From: Bidens hawaiensis
Lineage: Eukaryota > Streptophyta > Magnoliopsida > Asterales > Asteraceae
Reading direction: 5' to 3'
Length of the DNA: 64,000 bases
NCBI GenBank assembly: GCA_021521415.1
Contig: JAIQDT010014342.1
Location: 167,614-231,613, forward strand
Part shown: positions 1 to 11,256 of the stretch, piece after piece
Numbering within the stretch: the stretch's first letter is position 1
Layout: each line of letters begins with the position of its first letter
Notes under the pieces: model-generated
Seen by the model: only the letters and a program-made list of their open reading frames with translations
Database searches by the model: none
What the model was told of the DNA's origin: nothing
Made by a program: the position numbers and the translations under genes

Positions 1-755
1 AGTCCGGCAGAGCACCGATTCTGTTTCGAACCGGAGTACCCTAGGAACAGACCGAGATTCTGTTTAAGGGAATTGTGTTAAACACAAGCCCGGCTTATTG
101 TGTTGATTGTTTCTTTATTTATGTTTATTATTAATACAAGATTTCCAACAAACTGTTCATACTAATTTTTATGTTAAAAGCTATACTCTCCTAATATTAC
201 CATCAAGGAGGAGAACCACCGCTGTGGTAAAACCGAATTTAGTCTAGTTTGAATATGAGAATATAAAATTTCAAGCCTTAACCATCACCCATATACCATT
301 GAATAAGAAAGACAACTGCAATTTTGTACATGGTTTTTACAACCAAGCTGACAGTGGAATACGTTGTGGCATGAGGAGTTTGTTCAAAGCCTCATGATTG
401 CTGCAAATTTTTCGATATTAATCAAGTTGAATTAAATACATAAAAGCCAATTGTCCAAACAAGTAACAAAGGAGACAAAATGTTCCAGTTTATTAAACTT
501 GGTCCAATCCCTAAGTGTTTTATTCTTGTATAAATTGGTCACACGTTATTACCTGAAACATGTTCAAAACAAGTGTCAACTAAAAATATTTGGTGACTAA
601 CATAGGTTTTGACACACTGAATCAATGACAAAAATTAAGAACAATTCATATGTCAAATATATATATAAGGCATACTTGTTCACAAGTACTTCAGATTCTA
701 TCACCCATGTCTCTTAACTGGGCCAACAAAGGAGGGTGGGTTAGACATGTAGTAC
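1..755. other. Unassigned left flank, possible exon tail
   Basis: No element or confident gene was recognised here. The first 78 bases are open in frame 1 on the plus strand and end in TAA at 79-81, giving a short Cys/Arg-rich tail (HRFCFEPEYPRNRPRFCL). It could be the end of an exon that enters from the left, but 26 codons are too few to judge. The rest is AT-rich sequence without open frames. The last five bases before 761 (AATAA, 756-760) are the left copy of the target duplication of the next element. Confidence 0.3.
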
Positions 756-1858
756 AATAATGTAACATCCCTAAATTCGCGTAAACCGAATGTCGCGTGT
801 TGCGGAGTTTGTAATTAATTTCTGGATTCGTTTATTTGTCCAGGGCCTAATGGTACTTATTATAAGTCATTTAGTTAACTTTGGAAGCAAGGAGTTCATT
901 TGGCAACTAGGAGGGCTAGTTATCCAACATTTACAAAGATAAAAACCTTATATCCTCTATCTCCCTACTGCTTGCGATCGGACCAAAGAACCCTCCCCCT
1001 TCCTTCGTTTTTGTCTTAATAAAATTTATTCCAAGTTCCTAGAGGTCGACTAAGGTGTGTACTAATCTCCCATAATCTCCCTTTGCTTAAACTATATCGT
1101 TACATTGATCAATTGCTTCGGTTTTGCAACTAGGGTCAGATTTGGATATCTTTATATTGACCCACTTCCCGAGGTAAAATATTAGGGCTTTTGGTGCCAA
1201 AGGTTTCCCAGGTATGTCTAGTATATCATACTAAAATTTCATGGCCATTGGATTTGTTTTGGTAGGTCAAATTGTTGAAAAACGAAAATTATGGTTCTTG
1301 TCGGGTTTAAAATCATAGGTCTTGCATTTGGGGCGTTGTTAGAAGGACTTGCCAACCCAATCAGTTTGTGGTGTCTTATGTTAGTATAAGGGCAGTAGGA
1401 AAATTATTTTTTTGGTTATAGGGGCTGATTTGGTTGTTGATCCTTTAATCGGTTTGTAAGAGCGCGTAAACTCAGTTAATTGTTAGATAATGTGGAAAAT
1501 AATGAGATTGCAAACCCCATCAACTTGGGTGGTTAAATATTGATGGGTAGACTGTAATAATACCAATTTGTTTATCAAAATGGGGCTGGTTTGGTTGGTG
1601 GTTGGTTAAGCGGCTCGTTAACGCACGAATTCGTCAATTGCAAGGGTTACCGGGTGTAGTTTGTGAACCGTTAGCCCCAATTTAGTTGTGAGAAGATAAT
1701 ATTATGAAATTTAAGGTTTAGGGGCAGATGTGGAAATTTATTTTTTTAAATGTATGTTAATATTTAATTAAGATTAAATATAATAAAGAGTATGGACTTG
1801 GGTGAGGAATGATGGAATAAGGGAAGTGATGGGCCTTATGTCCATGGGCTTAAGAAAG

Positions 1859-1882
1859 TATAAATAATCTCTTAAACCCTAA
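1859..1882 (+). promoter_or_regulatory. LTR promoter: TATA box plus telo-box
   Basis: TATAAATA at 1859-1866 is followed 8 bases later by the telo-box AAACCCTAA (1874-1882). The same pair occurs in the related LTR at 13940-13962. The position relative to the LTR start and the following leader fits the Pol II promoter of the element. Telo-boxes are known promoter motifs in plant genes of the translation machinery; a role here is inferred. Confidence 0.55.
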
Positions 1883-2404
1883 AACCCTCAATTCTATCTT
1901 TCTTATTCTCTACACACTCTAAAAAACACACGTACAACACTCTCTTACGGCTGTGAGCTAGAAGAAGAAATCCAAGACCCAAACCAAGCTATATCTTGTT
2001 AGATCTTGGATATACAAGCAAGATATGAGTTAGAGTTACATATTGGGACTAGCCGTGATCTAACAAACGATTAAAGGTATGTTTTTATCTTAAAGATTAC
2101 ATATTTATGAACGCTTTGCCCTAAAAATAAGCCCTAGAGTAGATCGGGTCTAGGTGAGCCATAAAAATGTAAACTTGATATTTATTATTGACTTAACGAA
2201 CTCGTGTATGTATGCGGCTCATGAACAAACCCTAGATCTAAGAACGTTTAAACCCATAAAGGTTCAAGATTTATGGGTAAACGGGCCAGGTCTTAGCCGT
2301 AGATAGTAAGGGGAAACGTGTATGGGATGAGATAGGACCATAATAGGGGTTTAAATGACTAAAACATGTGATGATAATGAGATAACGGACCAAACTGCAT
2401 CAGC

Positions 2405-2900
2405 TCTTTCGCATACAATTACATGGTCGAATACATTGGGGTGTTCGATTACAAATGGGTCACTCGATTACATGCTTAATTCGATTACACTGTATAACTC
2501 GATTACATTGTATGGACTCGATTACATTGAGACTCGAATACAATGGTGACCTTCGAATACATAAGATCGCATGCAATATATATAGAATCGATTACATTAC
2601 ATATTCGAATACAACTTGCATACTTGAATACAAACCTTCCGTTCAATTACATGGACATATTTGAATACATGTATACTTTCAATTACAATACACTCGTTCA
2701 ATTACAAAGGAATGTTCGAATACAAGTGTGTATTCGATTACATGATGGTTCAAATACAAATTGTAAACCCGATCATTATGGACTCGTTTCCGTGTGAACC
2801 CGATTACACTTAAGGAATTTGAATACAACATGCACTAGAATTCAAGGCAGACTCGTATACAGTATGCATACTCAAATACTTGGCATAACCCGAATACCAT
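2405..2900 (+). repeat. CGATTACA/CGAATACA word cluster in LTR leader
   Basis: About 500 bases carry some two dozen copies of an 8-mer, CGATTACA or CGAATACA and near variants, spaced roughly 15-30 bases apart by non-conserved sequence. It lies between the promoter and the donor-like site of the inner solo LTR. Related LTRs carry a different array there, the 34-bp TTCGTTAT hairpin repeat. The spacing is irregular, so this is not a simple minisatellite. Confidence 0.7.
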
Positions 2901-3294
2901 ACATATTTGATGGTATACATTAAAAGAACAATAAAGAAAAGAAAGACAAGGGTTCACAAGCATGTTATTATAAAAAATCATGGGTATTCATATTGCATCC
3001 GAATACATGAATAATGACCACGTGCTATGTTCATATACACACCCATGCAAGTGCATGTGTATTCTAACATCAAGTCAGTTGAATACCTTAATGAGGAAAT
3101 TATATCGTAAGTAAATTGTATTCTAATACAAGATCATACCTTATAAAGCCATTAGAATAGACCAGACTTAGCCATTTTGGCTGAAACTAAATAATGTGAT
3201 TAGAACAAGTATTGATACACGTGATTAATATACAGTTAGCAGAGCTCAGTTAAAGAAGGGAATAACAATTAACGGAGAGCGTAACAAAATCCAG

Positions 3295-3998
3295 GTGAGT
3301 TTCTAGCACCACTTACTTGTTATGTTTTCGGGGCTGCGTGCATACTCGATGTGATGGTTAATAGACTTACCTTAAATGGTAAGTGTATGCCATGTATGAT
3401 TTATATGATAATTAATATATGTCGTGTATGTGAACGAAAGCTTGTAGGTATGTGAACGATCTTCAGATATTGCACGTATTGACAAGGAAGGTATGTACAT
3501 GTAATAGGAATGTGTATGAATGATATATGAATGCTATTGAAAGATTGAAAGTATGTATGAAAGTTTATACGTATAAATATAAAGAAATGTATGGTATGGT
3601 TCCACGAAATAAAGGGATCAGACCCTAATAATATCTGTGAGGATAGGGACCAGACCCTAATAATATCCGTGAGGATGGGGACCAAACCCTAATAATATAT
3701 GTGATGTTGGGGACCAGACCCTTACAATACCTGTGATGTTAGGGACCATACCCTCACAATATCGGTGAGGTTATAGGGCGGAAGGCTCTTTAAGTTATAT
3801 GGATAGTTATGTATGTACTATGAAGGTAAAGAAAGTATGAAGAATGAATGTATGAACGTATGTTAGAAATTAATTTGAACATGTTAAGTATGAATGGTGT
3901 ACACACCTTCGGGTGTGTGTGCCAGTATGTGAACAAATTGTATGTTTCTTGAGTAACTAGAACTCACTCAGCGTAGCTGACTTTTAGTATGCACGCAG
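3295..3998 (+). other. Putative leader intron inside the LTR
   Basis: The interval starts with a consensus donor (CAG followed by GTGAGT, first intron base 3295). It ends with GCTGACTTTTAG and TATGCACGCAG, the last base being 3998. CTGAC is a fair branch-point match. Length 704 bp. The same boundaries occur in related LTRs at 15079-15770, 26247-26870 and 33581-34197. Splicing is inferred only from motif conservation. Confidence 0.4.
3604..3775 (+). repeat. Minisatellite, about 32 bp, GACCCTAATAATAT core
   Basis: Five tandem units of about 32 bp share the core GGACCAGACCCTAATAATAT followed by a GTGAGGAT-like tail, with increasing divergence to the right. The array lies inside the putative leader intron. 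The same core forms arrays in the LTRs at 15448-15575, 26540-26705 and 33862-34030. Confidence 0.8.
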
Positions 3999-5360
3999 GT
4001 GAGTAGAATGAGGCAGTTCGTTTGATGTGGGCACATGGCATGAAATTGAAGACACTGGCATCTCAAGGAAATGTTATGATGTTTTAAAGACTATGATTTA
4101 TTTTTAAAATACCATGAATGTTGATATTTAGAGCTGTGTTTATGAGTAAATCCAACGTCCAATGTAGGGCACCGGTGACGGGGCCTTACAGTATGGAGTT
4201 TCGGGTCAGTTTAATCAATTCGGAAAAGCTTGTAGAGTTAGCTAGTCGTTAGCGGTCTATTTAGTGATGTCACGTGTTATAACTTGGAAGGTTTTTGACT
4301 TGGCTGAGCTTGGAGTTTCTCTAGCTATAGTATTTGAGATTAAAATCTTCAGGTGAGTTTCATGATGCCTGTTTTTAAATGCTTTTGACATTTTGGGCCT
4401 AGCATGCACACTTACTGTTTATTTCCCCGTACAGCTTTTGCTTGTTATATCCTAGACTTGATGATGTGTGTATGTTATTTGTATATATTTTTATATACGT
4501 ATGTTTTGGTCTATGATTGAGGATGAATCGTAATTATATGATTTAATTGATGTGTGGTGTGGCCACCGATTTGTATGTTTTTGTCAAGTCGTGACCGAGT
4601 CAAAGAGAAGAATAAAATTCCTTAATTCCCTTGTTGGGGGTTAAGATGGATGTGTCCCGGGATAGGAAGACTGTCCTTGGGGAGAATGGATGTTTAAAAT
4701 CCCCTAACAGTTTATTTGTCCTTGGGGTGGATGTTGCTTAGGTACTTTACTTTGTGTTTAGTGACTTGAGGTGAGGAGACTTGTGTTGCGTGCTTGACGG
4801 AAGATGTTACTTTTATAAGGATGGTTATTGAAATTTATATTACATAGTTTATGAAAAATGATGTTTTTATGAGGAGGATGTATGAAAGTTATATTATATA
4901 TTTTAATGATTAATGATGTTTTAAATTCCTTTTTATTTAAGCATGAACTCACTCAACTTAAGTTGACTTTGTCTGTATGTTAGATTGATTGCAGCTTATG
5001 CAAATATTGGATACTGCTTGGACATGCAAGGAGCTACCCGACTTTGGATGATGACAATTCTAGTCGAAGACTTTATTTAAATATATTAAAGTTTATATTT
5101 TTTTTAACGAATGGGATTTTTTACAGAAAGAATTATTTAGTTTGATTTTTATGTTTCCGATGCGTTGGCTTGAGTTTTAATAAACAAAAGTACAATTTTT
5201 TTTATTTAATTTAAAATACCCTTTGTGTTTTGGAAATTTGAGTTGAAAGAATCCGTTGTTTGCTTTTAGATTAAATGAGCTCCTTTTATCTTGTACAATT
5301 GAACTTTTATGGAATGATTATCAACTGTGGGACTCCCGGGTTTTGGGGTCTTACAAATAA

Positions 5361-6294
5361 TATAACCGAGAGGTGAGAGAACGTCATAGAGACCAAGATC
5401 TAGCCGCTAATACGATACATCAACATGAAATCGATACTTTAAATATATACTTTATTGATAAATATGGAGTAAATACATTAGAGAGAATAATAAGTTATGG
5501 AGAGAATAATCTAGATCTATGTACAAGTTCTCTACTAAATTATGAGCATAAGCTCCCTATTTGTAGGCTATTTACAATATACGTTAAATATAAAGACTAA
5601 ACCGCCTATGACTTATTCGATCGCTACGGACACCAAAACCGTGCACTAAAAAGAGGCTTGATCATTGTTAATGATCGTACGATTCACAAGGTGCATAGTC
5701 AATATAGATGCCTCAAGTTTAACATGTTTACGTCAACAAGAACACTTGATGACAAAATGTAGTTCAACCAAAACAAGTTTAAAACAAGATGTACAAAGGT
5801 AGAATACACAACATGAACATGAATTCTGTAAACAATGTAATAATTTAATTGCAACATGTTTTATCCCAAACTATATATAAATGTTAAAATGGGTTTGTAA
5901 TTCACCTTGAATTATGAACTAGTAAGTGATTCAAATGATAAAGTTGATGCGCATTGATCAAGATAACCTTAACCAATATGAGTAATGTGTACTAGATTAA
6001 TAATGAGTATGAACTATATATGATTTTTTTATGACTAAACGGGTTCAAGGCATTCTATAACGAATTCAGGATTGTTTGGTTTTTGGTTTAAAATGGTTTA
6101 TAAACGATACGTTGAAATCTAATAAATAATTCATCGTTTAAATTATTAATTTCCAAAATGATTTTATAAATAAATGATCGTCAACTAAGAGAACCATATC
6201 AAATTAAGTGATTTGATCAAACTATTTATAACACGATATGTTACTTAGGATACAAATGTTAATAAAAGGTCTTGATATTTATATTAGTACAAAG
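5361..6294. other. Unassigned spacer between solo LTRs
   Basis: AT-rich sequence between the target duplication of the solo LTR on the left and the start of the next solo LTR. A 75-codon open frame (5373-5600) shows no motif I recognise and is probably chance. Because solo LTRs entered on both sides, this is likely part of an older element, perhaps the minus-strand chromovirus whose pol lies at 9967-12362. Confidence 0.3.
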
Positions 6295-7097
6295 TGTAAC
6301 TTCTCCAGTTTCTTTGTATATTTAAATGAATTGAGTTAATTGGATTTTGGAAGTTAAAGTTAATTATTTAAAGTATGAGAGGGCTAAATGTCATTTTGTT
6401 GATAAGTTAAACATGAAACCCTACTTATTGTGAGCCGCATCATCCATTTCATTTTATCGCCTGCAACAAAAGATCTAGAGAGAGAGAGAGAGAGAGAAAG
6501 AGAGATCAGATGATTCCCAGAGATTTAATCGTTGGATCTATCTCAAATTTAACAAGATGTTCGCAACATGTAAAAGAAGAGTTTGACCATTTGGATCTTT
6601 AATCAGAGGCCTGGAAGTCGGGTTTATAATGTCAAAACCTTAATAGTTCAAAAAACAACATATTCTGACAATTGTTTGGGCTTTTCGGCCTCTATGGCGG
6701 TGGTTTTCAGCGGCAGCAAGCATACGGGTTCGTAGATCTTAGCAAGATGGTTTGCGGCCGATTGAATCACCAAAATCAGAGCTCGTTTGATATAGTTTTG
6801 AGCTATTCAAGTGTTTTTTTAACACAATTCCAAATTATTCTAAGTTGGACATGAGATTAGATCGTCGGACAAGTTCGAGAAGGTTAAGACAGATTGGTGA
6901 GTTTCTAGCCCCTTTTCTTTATATGTTTGTGGGATGTGTGCATACTATGTGTCAAGTTGATGTAACCTTGATGCCTAAAGTCGAGATGCTATAATGCTGA
7001 TATATAAATATTGTTTATTTATGTAAGTTGTTTAAAGTGTGAAGTTATAGAATTACTACATATAAATAATCATATTATTCAATTTGGTTTGGAACAA

Positions 7098-7322
7098 ATA
7101 CAAATGAAATTAATGTGCTAATTGTGAGAATCAAGTAGAGGAATTATATATACAAGTAGAGTAATTATGTAATTACATAGAGGAATTATATATACAAGTA
7201 GAGTAATTATGTAATTACATCATAGAGTAATTATAATCGATGATGTAATTACATAATTACTCTACTTTTATATATAATTACTCTACCTGATTCTCGCAAT
7301 TAACACGTTAATTTCATTTGTA
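7098..7322. repeat. Foldback element, about 220 bp, with TA flanks
   Basis: Almost perfect inverted repeat. The left arm from 7101 (CAAATGAAATTAATG) is the reverse complement of the right arm ending at 7320 (CATTAATTTCATTTG, with small changes). Arms are roughly 75-85 bp, and the left arm contains an extra internal duplication (GAATTATATATACAAG twice). TA is present at both outer edges. This looks like a MITE that landed in the solo LTR; no superfamily can be assigned from the ends. Confidence 0.65.
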
Positions 7323-7689
7323 CGTTAACTTTCCCCATTTATATAAGTAAGCACGTATAATAATAAGTGAGCATGTTTTTGGTGTGTATGTTTATAATTA
7401 ATTTATGCAAGTGTATATAAAAGGTATGCACTTTTGTATTTATTTACGAAGTAAAGTGTGTGTATATATATATAAATGCATATGAGATAAAGTGTGGTAA
7501 GTGTACACTTTTATACATGCAAGAATGTGAAGAAGAACAAGTATGATGAATCCTACTTGCGATCCGTGTAGTTAGGATGACAAATTTCTCTACCTATCCG
7601 GTAAGTTAGGATAGAAAATCCTTCTAACTGGATGTATGGCGTAGATGGTGTGGGGCATGAACTTTAGGGAGAATTAAACCTCTACACGT

Positions 7690-8280
7690 TTGTGTATTTA
7701 AGTTGTGTAATTAAAGTAGTAGGAAGGGTAAGCCTTCTACATATTCTCATGTAGAAGTGGTGTGGCGTAAGTACAAGTGAGGGAAAGCCTCTACGTGCTT
7801 TCGTGTATAAGTGGTGTGGCGTATGTACTAGTGAGGGCAAACCTCTACATTCTTTCGTGTATAAGTTGCGTGGCATAAGTGCTACTGAGGGAAGGCCTCA
7901 AAGTGCTTTCATGTAGAAGTATTGTGGTGTAAGTACTGGTTAGGTTAAGCCTCTAAGTGCTTTCGTGCATAAGTCATGTGGAATAAGTACTAGTGAGGGC
8001 AAGCCTCTATGTGTCTTCGTGTATAAGTAGTTTGGCCTAGTATTAACGAGGGCAAGCCTCTACGTGATTTCTTGTATAAGTTGTGTGGCGTAAGTACTAG
8101 TTAGGGAAAGCCTCTACGTGCTTTAGTGTATAAGTTGTATGGCGTAAGTTCTAATGAGGATAAGCTTCTACGTGATTTCGTGTTATAAGTTGTGTGACGT
8201 ACGCGCCAAGGAGGACTAAGCATCTACGTGCTTTCTTGTGTTATGATGTAAGTATAACAAAGGGCAAGCCTTTACGTACG
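7690..8280 (+). repeat. Minisatellite, about 60 bp, GCCTCTACGTGCTTTC core
   Basis: About nine or ten degenerate tandem units built on GTACTAGTGAGGGCAAGC, CTCTACGTGCTTTCGTG and TATAAGTTGTGTGGCGTAA. It occupies the same place in this LTR, between the donor-like site and the AACTCACTCA block, as the unrelated GACCCTAATAATAT minisatellite does in other LTRs. Confidence 0.75.
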
Positions 8281-8631
8281 TACGGTGCAAGAAAAATATT
8301 AATTTGGTGTGTATATAATAAGATGTGTTATCAATATTTATGAGCATGTTAAAGAAGAAATATGAGTCAAGATGTATCCTAAACTAAAACTCACTCATCG
8401 TAGCTGACTTTTAGTATGCATGTATATGGATGATTAGAGAAATTAAAGGAGCTTGGAGTGCATACAGGGCTATCCACATAGTGTTGGCATCCGAAGAGTG
8501 GTTTCAAGAGGAAGCTTTATGTATACATTGTTTTATTCCGTGTAAATTTTTGTAAACTCTGATATTTAAGATGTGTCCATGTGCAATTACAACCGTAAAT
8601 AAGGCAACCCGGTTTGGGGCATTACACATAG

Positions 8632-9920
8632 ATAAAGTAAAAACAATTTAGAAAAAAATAGTAATATTACGGTTTCAAAATAATTTATTAGTTTAGTAAT
8701 TAATTATTCTAAAGGCGAAATAATATAAATTATTTTATTTAAAATAATTTATTAAAAAAATGGTATAAATTTGCATGAAATGAATTTTCTAAGTAAAACA
8801 TTTTTATTATTAAGTAAAATAAGTTTAACGTTTTAATTAAAATGGGCTATAAGTTTTATTGATTTAAAATTCATTAAATAAATTGTTCCAGAAAACTGAT
8901 TTTTATAAAACTGGTTTATATAACCTGCTTACAATTAAATATTATTTGTTTTATAATTCATTTTATAAAATAAATCTGATTTATTTAAAGTACTTAGAAT
9001 AAAAGAAACAAAAATTGTGGTTAGTGAGGCTAGAACCTGGGTCTCAAATCGATTTAACCCCTTGTAGGTGTGCATTAGCTAACTGGGCAAGTGTCTTATA
9101 GGCTTATGATCTAAGTCAATGTAAATAAAAGCACATACTGAAGTTTTCCATATTCTAAAAATAATAAAAAGAGTGACTGGGACAAGAACTTGAGCTTCAA
9201 AGAGTCCGTGTTTTACGAAAATATGCACCGGCCAAACGAGCCAGTGACCAACTTGTTTAAGCTTTGGTTCATATTATTTATATACTACAACCCAAATAAC
9301 CCGCAAATTAATATGAACCATAGATTCTTGATTCCATAATTTGAACGGTGTGGTCCTTTGTCAATGTGAATTGACAAAGGGTTTTTGTTCTCGACATTAA
9401 AACAAACAAAATGCATAACATTATTATCCGTATTGATAAATGGATTGAAGGATTTAGGCTTGGTTGGAGGGGTCAATAGTGTCGTTATGGGGTTTTATTA
9501 ATTATCGTGAATACGAGCTATAAAGGGTCGAAATTGATTATCTAAATTGATTATCGTTATAATGTCGGTTTCATGCTTGATGATTAAGGGTCATTATTTA
9601 GTTTTAATATCGAATTGAAGTGTGAAAATTATAAGAAACAATTTGTATTTTCTGTTGATTGCGAATTAATGAGTGAATTAATGGTATTAATCATGATGAT
9701 TTAATGAGTGGATTAAAGGTATTAATTACGATCCATAACCGAGTGTTGGCCGGAAATGCGGATGGTGTGATGGGAAAATGAGGAAGGAGGAAGAAGGGAG
9801 TTTTAGTTTTTGGCCCTCAAGTTACATAAAGGTTTTAATTGTAATTTAAACTTTATATATTAAATATAATTATAATATTTTATTTAAATCTTTTATTAAC
9901 TTTTATAAACTATCTGAACA
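8632..9920 (-). other. Probable 3' LTR of the minus-strand chromovirus
   Basis: Read on the minus strand, pol is followed by a GATGAAATTCCC box and a purine-rich stretch ending near 9921, then TGTTCAGATAG, a plausible LTR start. About 100-120 bases further is a pyrimidine-rich CTCCCTTCTTCCTCC tract typical of a transcript start. The far end of the LTR was not found; the solo LTR at 6295-8626 may have split it. No open frame of interest. Confidence 0.35.
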
Positions 9921-9966
9921 TCATAGTCCCCATACTTAAGGGAATTTCATCCCAAAATTAACCAAG

Positions 9967-10600
9967 ATGAGTCTTTGGGAAAAACGGACACTTGGTTTTC
10001 ATGTGGTGCTCACGTTTCCATGTAAACTCTGGGCCGCATTTGGATTCACAACGAACATTTACGATCAGTATTCGACTTCGTTTGAGTTTCCTTATCACAT
10101 AATCCATGAATTCCATAAGTTTCTCTATGAAGTGCATGGTGTCGTCAATGCAGACATCGCTGAGGGGAATGTGGAGGTTTCATCGGCTAAGAGCCTTTTC
10201 AAGTTGGACACGTGAAAGTAGGACATACGTTGCTGGGTTCTTACGGTAGATCGCGTTTATAGGCCATTTTTCTAATCATTTCAGGAATCTTGAATGGAGA
10301 CACGAAATGCACTAGTTTTCCTCTCTTTCCGATTCGTACAACTCCATTCCAAGGGGAAACCTTTAGAATTACGAGATCACCGACTTAGAATTCCAAAGGT
10401 TTTTGACGTTTGTTGGCATAGCTCTTTTTCCAAACTTCTAGCAATGCGAAGATAATCACAGTTTTTTGAAATCTGATAGGATGTTGTTTGAACTATTTCA
10501 GGATCGATGATTTGTGTTTCACCAATCTCACCCAACAAATAAAAGAATGACATTAACATCCATAAAGTGCTTCAAATGGAACCACGTGGATACTCTTCTG
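9967..10600 (-). pseudogene. Gypsy pol C-terminus with chromodomain-like tail (dead)
   Basis: Conceptual minus-strand translation, with several stops and frame changes, gives the motifs HVSNL, ADET, KLKRSRI, PEFTW and a basic KREHHMK stretch. This is the order of the integrase C-terminal region and chromodomain of plant Tekay/Del chromoviruses. In that family the tail is thought to steer integration to heterochromatin. It continues the integrase fragment upstream on the minus strand. It cannot yield protein. Confidence 0.6.
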
Positions 10601-10610
10601 ATAACTATTG

Positions 10611-11256
10611 TTATACAGGAACTCGTATAACAATAGTTATCCAATTACCTGTGAAATTGTTGTCACAGGCTCTGAGTATGTCCTCCAGGGTTTGTATGGT
10701 CCTCTTGTATTGACTATCGGTTTGAGGATTGTAAGTTGTGGTAAGGTCCAATTGACTACCCACCGTATTTTGTAGGGATCGACAAAATTGGGAGTGGAAA
10801 CGAACATCATGATTAGTAATTATGTCTATGGTACACCGTGACAACTTACAATTTCATCGATGCAGATTCGAGCTAATTTTTAAACTCGATAGTCTTCACG
10901 GATAGTTAGAAAATGAGCCAATTTATTCAAGCGACTAATGATTACCCAAATGCTATCATGACGATTATATGTGTTTGGGAGGTTGGTAATGAAGTCCATA
11001 GCTAGATTTTCCCACTTCCACATGGGATTTCGGGTTGTTCAAGAAGACCATACGAACGTTGGTGTCTGGCTTTTTACTTTGGAACAAGTCAAACATGTGG
11101 CCACATAAATGGCAATGTCCCTTTTCATACTGGGACACCAATAATGACAAAAAAGATCCCTGTACATTTTTTCCGAAGGGTACGAATGAAGTAACGAGTC
11201 TTGTGAGTCTCGTTCATAATGAAAGTATTGTGATCATTCCAATTTGGAATTCATAG
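10611..11256 (-). pseudogene. Gypsy integrase fragment, catalytic residues lost
   Basis: Minus-strand frames give the CLTC zinc-site half (with frame changes), MDFITNLPN, a segment equivalent to IWVIVDRLTK that reads IWVIISRLNK, then TNHDVRFHSQF and [18 protein letters not shown]. These align with the conserved blocks of the Ty3/Gypsy integrase core. All three catalytic positions appear changed: D to S in ISRL, D to N in NHD, and E to K in YKRTIQ. With the frame breaks this marks an old copy. It sits between the RNase H fragment and the chromodomain fragment in normal pol order. Confidence 0.7.

Larger units (their letters stand above)
1757..4190 (+). mobile_element. Solo LTR, chromovirus-like (inner)
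   Basis: A 2.43-kb solo LTR inserted in the outer one. It is flanked by GTATG on both sides (1752-1756 and 4191-4195). The right end GGGGCCTTACA and the segment before it (TGAGTAAATCCAACGTCC) match the LTR ends at 16029, 27140 and 34466. The left end reads TTAATATTTA where relatives have TGTAACATCC, which fits loss of G and C-to-T decay. Inside, in order, are a TATA box, a telo-box, a cluster of CGATTACA/CGAATACA words, a donor-like site, a minisatellite and an acceptor-like site. The left boundary is the least certain part. Confidence 0.75.
761..5355 (+). mobile_element. Solo LTR, Ty3/Gypsy chromovirus-like (outer)
   Basis: A solo LTR starting TGTAACATCC at 761 and ending TCTTACA at 5355. 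It is flanked by a perfect 5-bp target duplication, AATAA (756-760 and 5356-5360). A second solo LTR interrupts it at 1757-4190; without that insert and its extra duplication the outer LTR is about 2.15 kb, the size of the related LTRs here. The part right of the insert keeps the family's leader signals: a donor-like CAGGTGAGTTTC at 4351 and an AACTCACTCAACT block near 4946, followed by ATTGCAG at 4988-4994. No internal coding domain is present, so it probably arose by LTR-LTR recombination. Family assignment rests on resemblance to the LTRs of the coding element at 25706-34466. Confidence 0.8.
6295..8626 (+). mobile_element. Solo LTR, chromovirus-like, third subfamily
   Basis: It starts TGTAAC at 6295 and ends GGGGCATTACA at 8626 (2332 bp). 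The flanks CAAAG (6290-6294) and CATAG (8627-8631) match in 4 of 5 bases, as expected for an aged target duplication. Family signals are TTGGTGAGTTTCTAGCCCC at 6895 and AACTCACTCA followed by GTAGCTGACTTTTAGTATGCA near 8389-8420, the same blocks as in the LTRs at 1757, 13782 and 32217. The acceptor-like CAG of relatives is changed here to GTAT. A (GA)n run near 6475-6498 lies in the leader. The interior carries a long minisatellite and a foldback element not found in the relatives. Confidence 0.7.

Noticed and set aside
3604..3775. CRISPR-like direct repeats with spacers
   Set aside because: Units are contiguous and degenerate, spacers are not unique sequences of fixed length, and the arrays sit in plant LTRs.
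761..4190. A single 3.4-kb solo LTR
   Set aside because: Flanks AATAA and GTATG do not match each other, while each matches a different partner (5356 and 1752), so two nested LTRs explain the data better.
5373..5600. Small gene of 75 codons
   Set aside because: No recognisable motif, no conserved neighbour, and it lies in AT-rich spacer between solo LTRs.
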